Below, piece after piece: positions 42,982 to 52,514 of a stretch of DNA of 64,000 nt. The position numbers and the translations under genes are program-made. The notes below the pieces were generated by a model. The model was not told the origin of the DNA and searched no databases. It saw only the letters and a list, made by a program, of their open reading frames with translations. How positions within the stretch are numbered: the first letter of the stretch is position 1; the number at the start of each line of letters is the position of its first letter. Origin of the DNA: Cytobacillus eiseniae (lineage in GTDB: Bacteria > Bacillota > Bacilli > Bacillales > Cytobacillaceae); the NCBI RefSeq assembly GCF_017874625.1, contig NZ_JAGIKZ010000014.1, forward strand, positions 1 through 64,000, read 5' to 3'.

Positions 42982-45588
42982 TTAATTGTAAGTATATTGA
43001 ATTGATGCTTGTGCACCTGCTTTATCAACAGTAATATCAACTGTGCCAGCAGTTTCGGCTGCAGGCATTGATATACGGATTCGATTAGCTGCCAAGTAAG
43101 TATACTTCACTTCTTGACCATTAACCGTAACAGTCATTGAATTACTAAAGTTTGTCCCATATATCGTAACCGAATTTCCACCTTTTACAGAGCCGCTTGT
43201 TGAAGAAAGACTGGTAACTGTAATAGGTATAGGTGTGTAATGATAGCTGTCATTTAGGATAAATTCCTGTAAATCTGGATTAACGACTTTTACTGATATT
43301 AAACCAGTAACTGAAGAAACTGGAGTTTTTACTTGAATCTCTGTATCAGTAATAGAAACAATTGTAGCTGCCCTATCACCAAAATATACTTTAATCCCCT
43401 TTTTAAAATTATAACCTGAGATAGTAATTGATTCATTTCCAGCAACTGTTCCAGAACTACTAGAAAGTGATGTTATGCTAGGTGATGGATCCATAACTGG
43501 CTCAGTATATGTGAAACCCCCTACTAAAATGGCAGATTGCCCATCAGGATTTACTAATTTTACATCAACTGTCTTAGCTTGGGTACTAATAGGGATTTTA
43601 ATTCGGACTTTACTATTTGTAACAAAATCCATAACGATTTCTTCATCACCAAGATATACTTTAGCAGAAGAAGAAATATTTTTTCCGAATAAGTATACTG
43701 TTTTTTGTTCTCCAGTTAATGCAGCAGCATCAGATAAATTGCTAATCTCTGGTGCAGGCGTTGGAGGTGGTGCTAAATATTCATAAGCATTCACTAATTC
43801 AGAAGAAGAACCATCCGGGTTTTCGGCTTTAACCATAACAAAACCTTCAGATACTGCTTCAGGGACATTAACTCGAATTTTACTTGAATTTGCATAGTAG
43901 TTTACAACGGCTTCTTTATCTCCAAAATAAACTTTAACATTTCTGTCAAAATTTGCACCAAATAGATAAACAGACTCTCCTCCTGTTAATTTACCAGAAT
44001 TAGCTGAAAGGCTATCTAGTTGAATGATTGGCGGAGGAGGAGGTGTCAAATACGTATATGCATTTGCATGTTCCACTTCTGTGCCATCAGGGTTAACTAC
44101 TTTTACATCAACTGTGCCATCTATTAGTGAAGCTGGAACAGTTGCATAGAGCTTGCTTGTAGTAGAAAACTGTGTTACTGCTTCAATTCCATTAATAAAC
44201 ACTTTTGCTCCGTTCATGTAATTTGAACCGATTACAGTAACTCTATTTCCGCCAGTCATTTCACCTTCTGCAGGAGAAATAGATGTAATTGTAGGATCGG
44301 CATAATATTGAAAGTTGCCTAGAGCAAATTGGCCATCAATATTTAATACTTTAACTTCTACTAATCCTTGTGCTCCAACAGGTGTGGTGACTACTATCTC
44401 ATTAGGAGTTTCCGAAATAACGGTAGCTTGATTAGTACCAAAGTATACTTTTGCACCCGGTAAGAAGTTCTTCCCAGTTATGGTGACTGTCTCTCCACCA
44501 GTCGTTAATCCCTTCTCAGGATTAATTGAAGAAATAACCGGTTTTGGGTTAAGGACCGCAATAGAAGGGTTTACAGTATCTAATGAATAGCTAGTTTTCT
44601 GGTGATCCTCAAAAACTGTTGATGTCTTTCCTAAAGGATATTTTCCTGCTTGTGTAGTATTCTTTGCGCGAATTTGATAAGTAAATGTAAGTTCTTTTGA
44701 TTTTAATTCCTGTACATCCCATTCTAATGTGTTTCCATTAACGGTAGGCTTTGGAATGTTATTATCATATGAACCAGGAACGATTTCAAATTCAGGTGAA
44801 ACGGTGTCAGTTATTTGCACATTATATGCGCTTGCTAATCCAATTTCCTCTACAATTTTCTTGTATACATCAGATAAACCAACTGAACCTAGTACAAAAT
44901 GATGGTGGTCTGCTGATGTAGACATATCTTCTAATAATTTGTTTGGTGCACTTGCAGCTGGGTCTTCATTGGGACCTAATAAAGCAATCGAATAAAAGAT
45001 AATCCCTGCATCTTTAGCAGCCTTAGCACTTGCAAGTGCATCAGGAGTACTATTTGCAGCACCATCTGTAAGAATTACGATGGTTGGCTGTGCATCAGGG
45101 CGATGATTTGCAAGCATAGCGGTAGCTTTTCTTACAGCATCTCCCGTATTCGTGCTTCCCGCAAGTTGGATCGTATCCACATAAGCCTTTGCAGCTGCTG
45201 CATCAGTTGTTAATGGGTAGGAAGATGCATTGTCGCTGAAATCAACAATACCCACTTGATGTTTAGTTAGATCCATTAAATCAATAAATTCCTTCGTTGC
45301 ATTTTTGGCTGCAGTTAAGCGATTGTCACTTTGCATACTTCCAGATTTATCAACAATTAGAATAACATCATTTGGTCTAACAATTGTGGAATCTTTTGGG
45401 GTTCCTTTAATTGATAATGTTACATTTGCAATATCGTTTTCTACCAAACTATTAACATCAACTGTCTTTGTGATCTTCATTAAATCACTTCCAGAAGGTG
45501 TTGCTGCATTTGTAGAGTATGGTAGAATGAAGCTGAATAAAAGAGCTACAACTAGAAGTGTAGTTCTTATGTAATGCTGCCTTTTCAT
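42982..45588 (-). CDS. Secreted VWA protein with six IPT/TIG domains
   Basis: An 868-aa exported protein with signal peptide (TTLLVVALLFSFILPYSTNAA). A von Willebrand factor A domain at about 60-240 has an intact metal site: DKSGSM, the Thr in GSTNTGDA and LTDGAAN. A short beta domain follows (about 250-340), then six IPT/TIG immunoglobulin-like repeats from about 350 to the C-terminus, each with (I/L)xx(L/I)xxxxGxxxGGxxVx(I/L)xGxNF and K(V/I)YFG. There is no LPxTG, SLH or membrane anchor. Such domains usually bind proteins or glycans. A SigD-like promoter (45628-45653) links it to motility. AAAGGTGGGA precedes the ATG. It is inserted, reversed, between maf and the leg operon. Confidence 0.85.
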   Translation of the reverse strand: MKRQHYIRTTLLVVALLFSFILPYSTNAATPSGSDLMKITKTVDVNSLVENDIANVTLSIKGTPKDSTIVRPNDVILIVDKSGSMQSDNRLTAAKNATKEFIDLMDLTKHQVGIVDFSDNASSYPLTTDAAAAKAYVDTIQLAGSTNTGDAVRKATAMLANHRPDAQPTIVILTDGAANSTPDALASAKAAKDAGIIFYSIALLGPNEDPAASAPNKLLEDMSTSADHHHFVLGSVGLSDVYKKIVEEIGLASAYNVQITDTVSPEFEIVPGSYDNNIPKPTVNGNTLEWDVQELKSKELTFTYQIRAKNTTQAGKYPLGKTSTVFEDHQKTSYSLDTVNPSIAVLNPKPVISSINPEKGLTTGGETVTITGKNFLPGAKVYFGTNQATVISETPNEIVVTTPVGAQGLVEVKVLNIDGQFALGNFQYYADPTITSISPAEGEMTGGNRVTVIGSNYMNGAKVFINGIEAVTQFSTTSKLYATVPASLIDGTVDVKVVNPDGTEVEHANAYTYLTPPPPPIIQLDSLSANSGKLTGGESVYLFGANFDRNVKVYFGDKEAVVNYYANSSKIRVNVPEAVSEGFVMVKAENPDGSSSELVNAYEYLAPPPTPAPEISNLSDAAALTGEQKTVYLFGKNISSSAKVYLGDEEIVMDFVTNSKVRIKIPISTQAKTVDVKLVNPDGQSAILVGGFTYTEPVMDPSPSITSLSSSSGTVAGNESITISGYNFKKGIKVYFGDRAATIVSITDTEIQVKTPVSSVTGLISVKVVNPDLQEFILNDSYHYTPIPITVTSLSSTSGSVKGGNSVTIYGTNFSNSMTVTVNGQEVKYTYLAANRIRISMPAAETAGTVDITVDKAGAQASIQYTYN

Positions 45589-45627
45589 TAAATTCCCACC
45601 TTTTATAGTATTTTCTAACCATTTATT

Positions 45628-45653
45628 ATATCGTCAAAAATTGGGATAGTTTA
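45628..45653 (-). promoter_or_regulatory. SigD-like promoter of the VWA/IPT gene
   Basis: On the minus strand TAAA, exactly 15 bases, then ACGATAT, one base from the CCGATAT consensus, 40 bp before the start codon. The match in both spacing and elements equals that of the flgM and flaG promoters. Confidence 0.6.
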
Positions 45654-45683
45654 ATGGAAAAGGCGGAAAAATATGTATGGTGT

Positions 45684-45708
45684 TTTACAAATTTTTATAT
45701 GTTGTAAA
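45684..45708. other. Inverted repeat overlapping the legB ribosome-binding site
   Basis: TTTACAA and TTGTAAA form 7-base arms with an 11-base spacer; the right arm runs into AAAGGAG, the ribosome-binding site of legB. It could be an operator or a weak mRNA hairpin limiting translation. Chance cannot be excluded in this AT-rich stretch. Confidence 0.35.
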
Positions 45709-45721
45709 GGAGTTTTAAATA

Positions 45722-46726
45722 ATGAGAGCAAAAAAGGTATTAATTACAGGGGCAGATGGATTTATTGGTTCTCATTTAACAGAGGAATTAGTGAGGCAAG
45801 GATATGATGTGAAAGCATTTGTATACTATAACTCATTTAACTCATGGGGATGGTTAGATTCATCACCAGATCAAATAAAAAATGAGATAGAGATCTTTGC
45901 AGGGGATATTCGTGATCCGCATGGGGTAAAAGCAGCGATGAATGGGTGTGAAATTGTACTTCACTTAGCTTCTCTTATAGCTATACCTTATTCCTATCAC
46001 TCTCCAGATACTTACGTTGATACGAATATTAAAGGAACTCTCAATGTTTTGCAGGCTGTTAGGGATTTGGGTATTTCTAAAGTAGTCCATACATCAACAA
46101 GTGAAGTGTACGGAACAGCAAAATATATTCCCATTGATGAAGAGCATCCATTACAAGGTCAATCGCCTTATTCTGCTTCAAAAATTGGTGCGGATCAAAT
46201 GGCATTATCATTCTATCGGTCATTTGAGACACCTGTTTCAATTATCCGTCCGTTTAATACATATGGACCAAGACAATCGGCGCGTGCAGTCATACCAACA
46301 ATTATTACACAGCTTGCCTCTGGCAAAGAGAAAATTAAACTTGGTGCATTAAGCCCTACTAGAGATTTTAATTATGTGAAGGATACCGTAAGCGGATTTA
46401 TCGCGGTTATGAATAATGCAAAATCAATTGGCGAAGTTATTAATATCGGGAGCAACTATGAAGTTTCTATTGGTGAAACAGCGGAAGCCATTGCGGAAGT
46501 GATGGGGAAAAAGGTAAAAATTGAAACAGATGAAATTCGCTTGCGTCCAGAAAAGAGCGAGGTAGAGAGATTATGGGCAGATAACCAAAAAGCAAGAGAA
46601 TTGCTTGGTTGGGAGCCATTATATGGTGGAATGGACGGATTTAAGCATGGTTTGAAAGAAACGGCTGATTGGTTTATGAATCTTAAGAATTTATCTCAAT
46701 ATAAGGCAGATGTATACAATATATGA
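45722..46726 (+). CDS. legB: Nucleotide-sugar 4,6-dehydratase LegB
   Basis: A 334-aa extended SDR enzyme. ITGADGFIGSHLTEELV is the NAD-binding loop; THTS-type STSEVYGTA and YSASKIGADQ give the catalytic Thr/Glu and Tyr-x3-Lys; RPFNTYGPRQSARAV is the substrate loop. LegB removes water from UDP- or GDP-activated GlcNAc to give the 4-keto-6-deoxy sugar, the first committed step of legionaminic acid synthesis. It is the first of seven genes mostly overlapping by 4 bases. AAAGGAG precedes the ATG. Confidence 0.88.
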   Translation: MRAKKVLITGADGFIGSHLTEELVRQGYDVKAFVYYNSFNSWGWLDSSPDQIKNEIEIFAGDIRDPHGVKAAMNGCEIVLHLASLIAIPYSYHSPDTYVDTNIKGTLNVLQAVRDLGISKVVHTSTSEVYGTAKYIPIDEEHPLQGQSPYSASKIGADQMALSFYRSFETPVSIIRPFNTYGPRQSARAVIPTIITQLASGKEKIKLGALSPTRDFNYVKDTVSGFIAVMNNAKSIGEVINIGSNYEVSIGETAEAIAEVMGKKVKIETDEIRLRPEKSEVERLWADNQKARELLGWEPLYGGMDGFKHGLKETADWFMNLKNLSQYKADVYNI

Positions 46727-47886
46727 GTAGTGAGTGGCAGGGAATAGTGCAAAGTATAAAAGAGATTTATGGCAATAAAGAATTTATCCCTTTACATGAG
46801 CCTACTTTCGATGAAAAAGAGATTGAGTATGTGACAGACTGTATTCGAACGGGATGGGTATCATCTGTTGGGAAATATGTCGATGAATTTGAAAAGAGGC
46901 TTGCAGAATATACAGGGGTGAAACGTGCGGTTGCTGTTGTTAACGGTACTGCTGCTCTCCACATTGCACTTAAAGTTGCTGGGGTACAAGCGAATGATGA
47001 AGTTTTTATGCCGGCGCTGACATTTATCGCAACAGCAAATGCGGTTTCTTATCTGCAGGCAGTTCCACATTTTGTTGATGTTTCAGAACAAACATTAGGA
47101 ATGGATCCGGTAAAGCTTGAAGAACATATTCGTGAAATTGGTGAAATGAAGAATGGCCACCTTATTAATAGACTAACTGGACGTGTCATTCGTGCAGTCG
47201 TTCCAATGCATACATTTGGTCATCCTGCTGCTCTTGATGAATTAATAGATGTCTGTAATCGTTACAATCTTGTACTTGTCGAAGATGCAGCAGAATCATT
47301 AGGCTCTTTCTATAAAGGGAAGCATACAGGGGGATTTGGTGCGGTCAGTGCACTCAGCTTTAATGGCAATAAAATTATGACAACGGGTGGAGGAGGAGCA
47401 ATCTTAACGAATGATGAGAAATTAGCAGACTATGCAAAGCACATTACAACAACAGCTAAAATCCCCCATTCTTGGGAATATTGTCATGATGAAGTAGCTT
47501 TTAACTATCGGATGCCAAATATTAATGCTGCTTTAGGATGTGCACAACTTGAGAAGATGGATAAGTTTATCCTTTCTAAGAGAAATCTAACACAGAGATA
47601 TCAAAATTTATTTGAAACAATAGAAGGAGTCACAGTATTTACTGAACCTTCTTTTGGGACGAGTAATTATTGGCTGCAAACCATTGTATTGGATACTGAG
47701 AAACATAACAGGGATGCAGTGCTTGAAATCTTAAACAGCGAAGGAGTAATGACTAGACCGATATGGATACCAATGAATAAATTGATGCCGTACAAAGACT
47801 TCCCAGTAGGTAATTTATCAGTGACCAATGAGCTAAACGATAAAATCATTAATATTCCATCTACACCAATAAGGAAAGACAGATAA
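46723..47886 (+). CDS. legC: Aminotransferase LegC
   Basis: A 387-aa PLP enzyme of the DegT family. PLHEPTFDEKEIEYVTDCI at the N-terminus, GTAALHIALKVAGV, the ring-contacting VEDAAESLGS and the Schiff-base lysine in SFNGNKIMTTGGGGA. LegC puts an amino group at C4 of the 4-keto sugar from LegB. The ATGA overlap with legB shows tight coupling. It is distinct from the WbpE-type enzyme at 5323, which serves the wall polymer. Confidence 0.88.
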   Translation: MSSEWQGIVQSIKEIYGNKEFIPLHEPTFDEKEIEYVTDCIRTGWVSSVGKYVDEFEKRLAEYTGVKRAVAVVNGTAALHIALKVAGVQANDEVFMPALTFIATANAVSYLQAVPHFVDVSEQTLGMDPVKLEEHIREIGEMKNGHLINRLTGRVIRAVVPMHTFGHPAALDELIDVCNRYNLVLVEDAAESLGSFYKGKHTGGFGAVSALSFNGNKIMTTGGGGAILTNDEKLADYAKHITTTAKIPHSWEYCHDEVAFNYRMPNINAALGCAQLEKMDKFILSKRNLTQRYQNLFETIEGVTVFTEPSFGTSNYWLQTIVLDTEKHNRDAVLEILNSEGVMTRPIWIPMNKLMPYKDFPVGNLSVTNELNDKIINIPSTPIRKDR

Positions 47887-47887
47887 T

Positions 47888-49018
47888 ATGAACAAACGCA
47901 AAATTTGTGTTGTCACCGGAACTAGGGCAGAATATGGATTGTTGTATTGGTTGATGAAAGAAATCCAAGCAGATAATGAATTGGAATTACAGTTAATTGT
48001 TACGGGAATGCATCTATCTCCTGAATTTGGGTTGACCTATCAGCTGATTGAGAAAGATGGATTTGTCATTGATGAGAAAGTGGAAATGCTTCTGTCATCA
48101 GACACCCCTGTTGGTGTAGTGAAATCGATGGGACTTGCAACAATCGGATTTTCGGATGCACTTGACCGATTGGAGCCAGATGTACTTGTGATTTTGGGTG
48201 ATCGATTTGAAATGCTAGGTGTGTCACAAGTGGCATTAATTATGGGCATCCCAATTGCACATTTACATGGTGGAGAGTTAACATTCGGAGCATATGATGA
48301 CTCGATTCGTCATGCGATTACGAAAATGGCGACATGGCACTTTACCAGTACTAATGAACATAGAAAGCGTGTGATACAACTTGGTGAATCACCGAATCGA
48401 GTTTGGAATGTTGGAGCATTAGGAATTGAGAACATTTTGAGATTGCCACTTTTATCAAAGGATGAGTTATACACACAGTTAAATCTCGATAAAAACAAAT
48501 CACTTTTTCTTATTACCTATCACCCTGAAACGAATGGAGATGGGGAAGGGGTATATTCGTTGCTATCAGCATTAAATGGATATTCCAATATGAATCTTGT
48601 CTTTACAAAGTCCAATGCGGATAATGGTGGTAGAATTATAAATAAGGCAATAGAAAGGTATACTGCACAAAATGAACATGCCCATTTGTTTGATTCGCTA
48701 GGGCAATTGCGCTATTTAAGTGCAGTGAAACATGCAGATGCTGTCATTGGTAATTCTTCTAGTGGACTTATTGAAGTACCATATCTTCAGTCTCCTACTG
48801 TGAATTGTGGGAATCGGCAGGCTGGGAGACAAAGACCATCCTCCGTTTTTGATACTGAGTTAAATGAAGAATCTATTAGAAGCGGCATTGAAAAAGCTCT
48901 GCAATTTAATAAAGCTTATGAACAGATTTTTGGTGACGGAAATGTTTCTCATAAGATAGTGGACATTCTCAAAGAAGTGCCTTCCTATTGGATTCAGAAG
49001 GGGTTTTATGACTTATGA
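47888..49018 (+). CDS. legG: Hydrolysing 2-epimerase LegG
   Basis: A 376-aa NeuC-like enzyme. VTGTRAEYGLLYWL at the N-terminus, LGDRFEMLGVSQVALIMGIPIAHLHGGELTFGA near 95-130 and NSSSGLIEVPYL near 290 define the hydrolysing epimerase group, unlike the non-hydrolysing WecB type encoded at 13445. It releases 2,4-diacetamido-2,4,6-trideoxymannose from the nucleotide for condensation by LegI. It overlaps legI by 4 bases. Confidence 0.9.
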   Translation: MNKRKICVVTGTRAEYGLLYWLMKEIQADNELELQLIVTGMHLSPEFGLTYQLIEKDGFVIDEKVEMLLSSDTPVGVVKSMGLATIGFSDALDRLEPDVLVILGDRFEMLGVSQVALIMGIPIAHLHGGELTFGAYDDSIRHAITKMATWHFTSTNEHRKRVIQLGESPNRVWNVGALGIENILRLPLLSKDELYTQLNLDKNKSLFLITYHPETNGDGEGVYSLLSALNGYSNMNLVFTKSNADNGGRIINKAIERYTAQNEHAHLFDSLGQLRYLSAVKHADAVIGNSSSGLIEVPYLQSPTVNCGNRQAGRQRPSSVFDTELNEESIRSGIEKALQFNKAYEQIFGDGNVSHKIVDILKEVPSYWIQKGFYDL

Positions 49019-50094
49019 ATAAACATACACACATAATTGCCGAAGCGGGTGTGAATCATAATGGTTCACTTGAGCTTGCTTTTGCTTTAGTAGATGCAGC
49101 GGTAGAAGCTGGTGCAGATGCAGTGAAGTTTCAAACCTTTAAGACAGAGAATCTTGTAACGAAAAAGGCAAAGCAGGCTGCTTATCAGGTAAATAATATT
49201 GGGGAAGAAACGTCACAATTTGCCATGTTGAAGAAATTGGAACTTTCTTATTACGAGTTTGTGCGGCTTAAATCATACTGTGATGAAAAAAATATAGAAT
49301 TTCTATCGACACCTTTTGATCGAGAAAGTGTTGACTTTTTGGTAGATGACTTAGGGATTCTTACAGTGAAAATTCCATCAGGTGAATTAACAAATGCGCC
49401 GTTCGTTCATTACATTGCAACAAAACGAAAGCCAATTATTTTATCCACAGGTATGGCAACGATGGAAGATATCCATGAAGCTTTGTCTTTTATGGCATAC
49501 GGTCTAGCCTATCCAGATAAACAAGTGGAAATGGAGGCTATTCAGGAATTTTATCATTCGGCAGAAGCGAAGAAGTGGTTAAAGGACTATGTAACGATTT
49601 TACAATGTACAACTGAGTATCCAACGCCGTACTCCGATATTAATTTACGGGTGATGGACCAATTAAAAAAAGATCTTCAAGTTAATGTTGGTTTTTCTGA
49701 TCATTCAGAAGGTATTTATGTTCCGATTGCTGCAGTAGCCCTTGGTGCCAGAGTGATTGAGAAGCATTTTACCATTAGTCGCCTTTTGCCAGGTCCAGAT
49801 CATCGTGCTTCTTTAGATCCAGATGAATTATCGGAAATGGTAAGAGGGATTCGCATCATTGAGCAGTCGTTAGGAAATGGTGATAAGAAGCCGACGATGA
49901 GTGAGCAGCGTAACCAAACAGCTGCACGTAAAAGCTTAGTGGCTGCAATGGCGATTGAAGTAGGAGAAATGTTTACGGAAGAAAATGTAACTATTAAACG
50001 TCCAGGCTGTGGCATGTCTCCTTCTCAGTATTGGACAATAATTGGAAAGAAAGCATCTAAGAGTTATGAAGAGGATGAGCTCATTGGCGAATAA
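49015..50094 (+). CDS. legI: Legionaminic acid synthase LegI
   Basis: A 359-aa NeuB-family synthase. The TIM-barrel start is AEAGVNHNGSLELAF, with DAVKFQTFKTENL and later HFTISRLLPGPDHRASL; a C-terminal antifreeze-like SAF domain follows from about 295 (ARKSLVAAMAIEVGEMFTEEN, RPGCGMSP). It condenses the LegG product with phosphoenolpyruvate to yield N,N'-diacetyllegionaminic acid. Family members include sialic and pseudaminic acid synthases; the LegB/LegC/LegF neighbours support legionaminic acid. Confidence 0.88.
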   Translation: MNKHTHIIAEAGVNHNGSLELAFALVDAAVEAGADAVKFQTFKTENLVTKKAKQAAYQVNNIGEETSQFAMLKKLELSYYEFVRLKSYCDEKNIEFLSTPFDRESVDFLVDDLGILTVKIPSGELTNAPFVHYIATKRKPIILSTGMATMEDIHEALSFMAYGLAYPDKQVEMEAIQEFYHSAEAKKWLKDYVTILQCTTEYPTPYSDINLRVMDQLKKDLQVNVGFSDHSEGIYVPIAAVALGARVIEKHFTISRLLPGPDHRASLDPDELSEMVRGIRIIEQSLGNGDKKPTMSEQRNQTAARKSLVAAMAIEVGEMFTEENVTIKRPGCGMSPSQYWTIIGKKASKSYEEDELIGE

Positions 50095-50710
50095 ACCAGT
50101 TATTTTGATTGGGAATGGTGGGCATGCGTCTGTACTAACAGAAATTTTACTGCAGCAAAACTGCCCTATTATTGGTTTTACAGCACCAGAAAATCAGGAA
50201 AATCGTTTCAAGATCCCTTATATTGGCACAGATGATGTCATTGATTTCTATAATCAGAAGGATATTAACCTTGTACTTGGTTTAGGTTCAATAACTGTTT
50301 CAACGGTAAGGGCAAAAATGTTTCAATTATTTAAAGAAAAAGGATACACTTTTTCTTCTGTTATACACCAAAGTGCAGTCATTTCTCAATATTGCATGTT
50401 AGGAGAAGGAGTGCAAGTAATGGCAGGAACTGTAATTGAAGCTTTTGTGGAAATTGCCGATAATACTATTATAAATACCTCTTCTAGCATTAATCATGAC
50501 TGTCGCATCGGGAAGCATTGTCATATAGCACCAAGTACGACGCTATCAGGCAATGTAACCGTGGGTGATCTTACACATATCGGTACAGGGTCGACAGTCA
50601 TCCAAAATGTTCAGATTGGTAGTCAAGTATTAATTGGTGCTGGATCGCTTGTGCTTCGGACTATAGGAGATAATAGCAAAGCTTTCGGGGTGCCTGCTAA
50701 GGAAGTGTAG
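50075..50710 (+). CDS. NeuD-type sugar O/N-acetyltransferase, LegH role likely
   Basis: About 211 aa. A small Rossmann-like N-terminal domain (KPVILIGNGGHASVLTEILLQQ) leads into a left-handed beta helix (INHDCRIGKHCHIAPSTTLSGNVTVGD, VQIGSQVLIGAGSLV), the PglD/NeuD layout. In the legionaminic acid route this would be LegH, acetylating the new 4-amino group; an O-acetyltransferase acting on the finished sugar is the alternative. The start is uncertain: ATG 50075 or TTG 50084, both overlapping the end of legI or lying just before it. Confidence 0.8.
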   Translation: MSSLANKPVILIGNGGHASVLTEILLQQNCPIIGFTAPENQENRFKIPYIGTDDVIDFYNQKDINLVLGLGSITVSTVRAKMFQLFKEKGYTFSSVIHQSAVISQYCMLGEGVQVMAGTVIEAFVEIADNTIINTSSSINHDCRIGKHCHIAPSTTLSGNVTVGDLTHIGTGSTVIQNVQIGSQVLIGAGSLVLRTIGDNSKAFGVPAKEV

Positions 50711-51766
50711 ATGATGGAAAACTGGAAAGATATATTGATTACTCCTCATACATCTATTATGAAAACGATGAAAATAATTGATGAGACTACCTTGCAATTT
50801 GCTGTTGTTGTTGATGAATATACTCATATATTAGGGACAGTAACTGATGGTGATATTCGGCGCGGGTTATTGAAAGGGTTGTCTTTAGACACATCGATTC
50901 AAGAAGTTATGAATGATCTACCTGTGTATGAACAAATAGGTAAGAAACGATTATATTATTATGAATTGATGAAAAAGCTAAAACTGAAACAATTACCGAT
51001 TGTGAATCAGGAAAAGCAGATTCAAGATATTCTTTTTTTAGATGATGCAGAACAACAAGCATTTCAAAAAAAAAATACGGTTATTTTAATGGCAGGTGGT
51101 CTTGGGACAAGGCTCCGGCCTTTGACCGATCATGTACCAAAGCCCATGTTGAAAGTGGGGGACAAGCCCATTTTGGAAACAATTATCGATAGTTTTAAAG
51201 GTTTTGGTTTTACTAATTTTATTTTATCGGTGAATTATAAGAAAGATATGATTAAAGATTATTTTCAGGATGGTAGACATCTTGGTGTAAATATATCGTA
51301 TATAGAAGAAACAAAAAGACTTGGAACAGCAGGAGCCTTATCACTTTTATCAGACAAGCCAGGTCATCCCTTTTTTGTCATGAATGGTGATCTCTTGACA
51401 AAAATTAATTATGATCAACTGCTAAACTTTCATAATGAAACGAATTCAGCTGCAACGATGTGTGTTCGTGAGTATGAGTATCAAATTCCATATGGTGTTT
51501 TAGCAACAGAGAATCATCGTCTTCTATCGATTGAAGAGAAACCGATTCATAAAAGCTTTGTCAATGCTGGTATTTACGTATTGAGTCCAGATGTCCTGAA
51601 ATCTGTTCCTCAAAATGAATTTTTTGATATGCCAGACTTATTTAAACAGTTGATGAATGAACAACAAGAAGTTTCGGCTTTTCCATTGAGAGAGTACTGG
51701 CTTGATATTGGCCGTATGGATGATTACGAAAAGGCCAATTATGAATTCAGCGGAGGCTTTTTATGA
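50711..51766 (+). CDS. ptmE: PtmE-like sugar-1-phosphate nucleotidyltransferase with CBS domains
   Basis: A 351-aa fusion. Residues 1-115 carry a pair of CBS motifs (LQFAVVVDEYTHILGTVTDGDIRRGLLKG and KLKQLPIVNQEKQIQDIL). Residues 120-350 form a nucleotidyltransferase (ILMAGGLGTRLRPLTDHVPKPML, MNGDLLTKI, VNAGIYVLSPD, WLDIGRMDDYEKA). This architecture is that of Campylobacter PtmE, which makes GDP-glucosamine for the GDP-sugar version of the legionaminic acid route. If so, LegB and LegC here use GDP-sugars. No PtmF, PtmA or PgmL genes are in this operon. Confidence 0.75.
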   Translation: MMENWKDILITPHTSIMKTMKIIDETTLQFAVVVDEYTHILGTVTDGDIRRGLLKGLSLDTSIQEVMNDLPVYEQIGKKRLYYYELMKKLKLKQLPIVNQEKQIQDILFLDDAEQQAFQKKNTVILMAGGLGTRLRPLTDHVPKPMLKVGDKPILETIIDSFKGFGFTNFILSVNYKKDMIKDYFQDGRHLGVNISYIEETKRLGTAGALSLLSDKPGHPFFVMNGDLLTKINYDQLLNFHNETNSAATMCVREYEYQIPYGVLATENHRLLSIEEKPIHKSFVNAGIYVLSPDVLKSVPQNEFFDMPDLFKQLMNEQQEVSAFPLREYWLDIGRMDDYEKANYEFSGGFL

Positions 51767-52446
51767 TACAGGATAAAAAAGTATTAGCAATCATTCCAGC
51801 ACGAGGTGGCTCTAAAGGGGTGCCACGAAAAAACATTCGTAGTTTAGCTGGTAAGCCATTAATTGCATGGACTATTGATGAAGCAAAGAAATCAAAATAT
51901 ATTGATAGACTTATACTATCTTCTGAAGATGAGGAAATCATCGAAATTGCAAAATATTATGGGTGTGAAGTACCATTTGTACGACCATCTAACCTTGCAG
52001 AAGATACAACACCAGGGATTGACCCGGTAATCCATGCTTTGAGTATTTTACCAAATTACGAATATGTTGTAGTACTTCAGCCGACTTCACCATTAAGGAG
52101 TGCAGAAGATATTGACGGGAGCATAGAACAACTTCTGGTTTCAGGTACTCCTGCATGTGTTAGTGTCACAGAACCTGGTAAATCGCCATACTGGATGTAT
52201 ACGTTGCAGGATAATAATATTTTAAAACCATTAATATATAATGAAGAAGCAATTGTAAGGAGACAGGAACTACCTATAACCTATGCTTTAAATGGGGCGA
52301 TTTATGTTGCAGAGACAAAGTGGCTTAATGAAAGCAGAACTTTTTTATCTAATGATACTACGGCATATATAATGCCAAGAAATAGATCTTACGATATTGA
52401 CACAGAGGAAGACTTTATGTTTTGTGAGTGGATTAAAAATAAGTGA
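51763..52446 (+). CDS. legF: CMP-legionaminic acid synthetase LegF
   Basis: A 227-aa CMP-nonulosonate cytidylyltransferase of the NeuA/LegF type. AIIPARGGSKGVPRKNIRSLAGKPL is the CTP-binding loop, LQPTSPLRSAEDIDG and DIDTEEDF the other family motifs. It activates the acid to CMP-Leg5Ac7Ac, the donor used by Maf. It overlaps the previous gene by 4 bases and ends the operon before a long-loop terminator. Confidence 0.88.
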   Translation: MIQDKKVLAIIPARGGSKGVPRKNIRSLAGKPLIAWTIDEAKKSKYIDRLILSSEDEEIIEIAKYYGCEVPFVRPSNLAEDTTPGIDPVIHALSILPNYEYVVVLQPTSPLRSAEDIDGSIEQLLVSGTPACVSVTEPGKSPYWMYTLQDNNILKPLIYNEEAIVRRQELPITYALNGAIYVAETKWLNESRTFLSNDTTAYIMPRNRSYDIDTEEDFMFCEWIKNK

Positions 52447-52514
52447 GGAGTATCCGCCCTTAAATTTGGTTTTATTAAAGGAATTATAAATTTATAATAT
52501 TTGAAAAAAATTAG

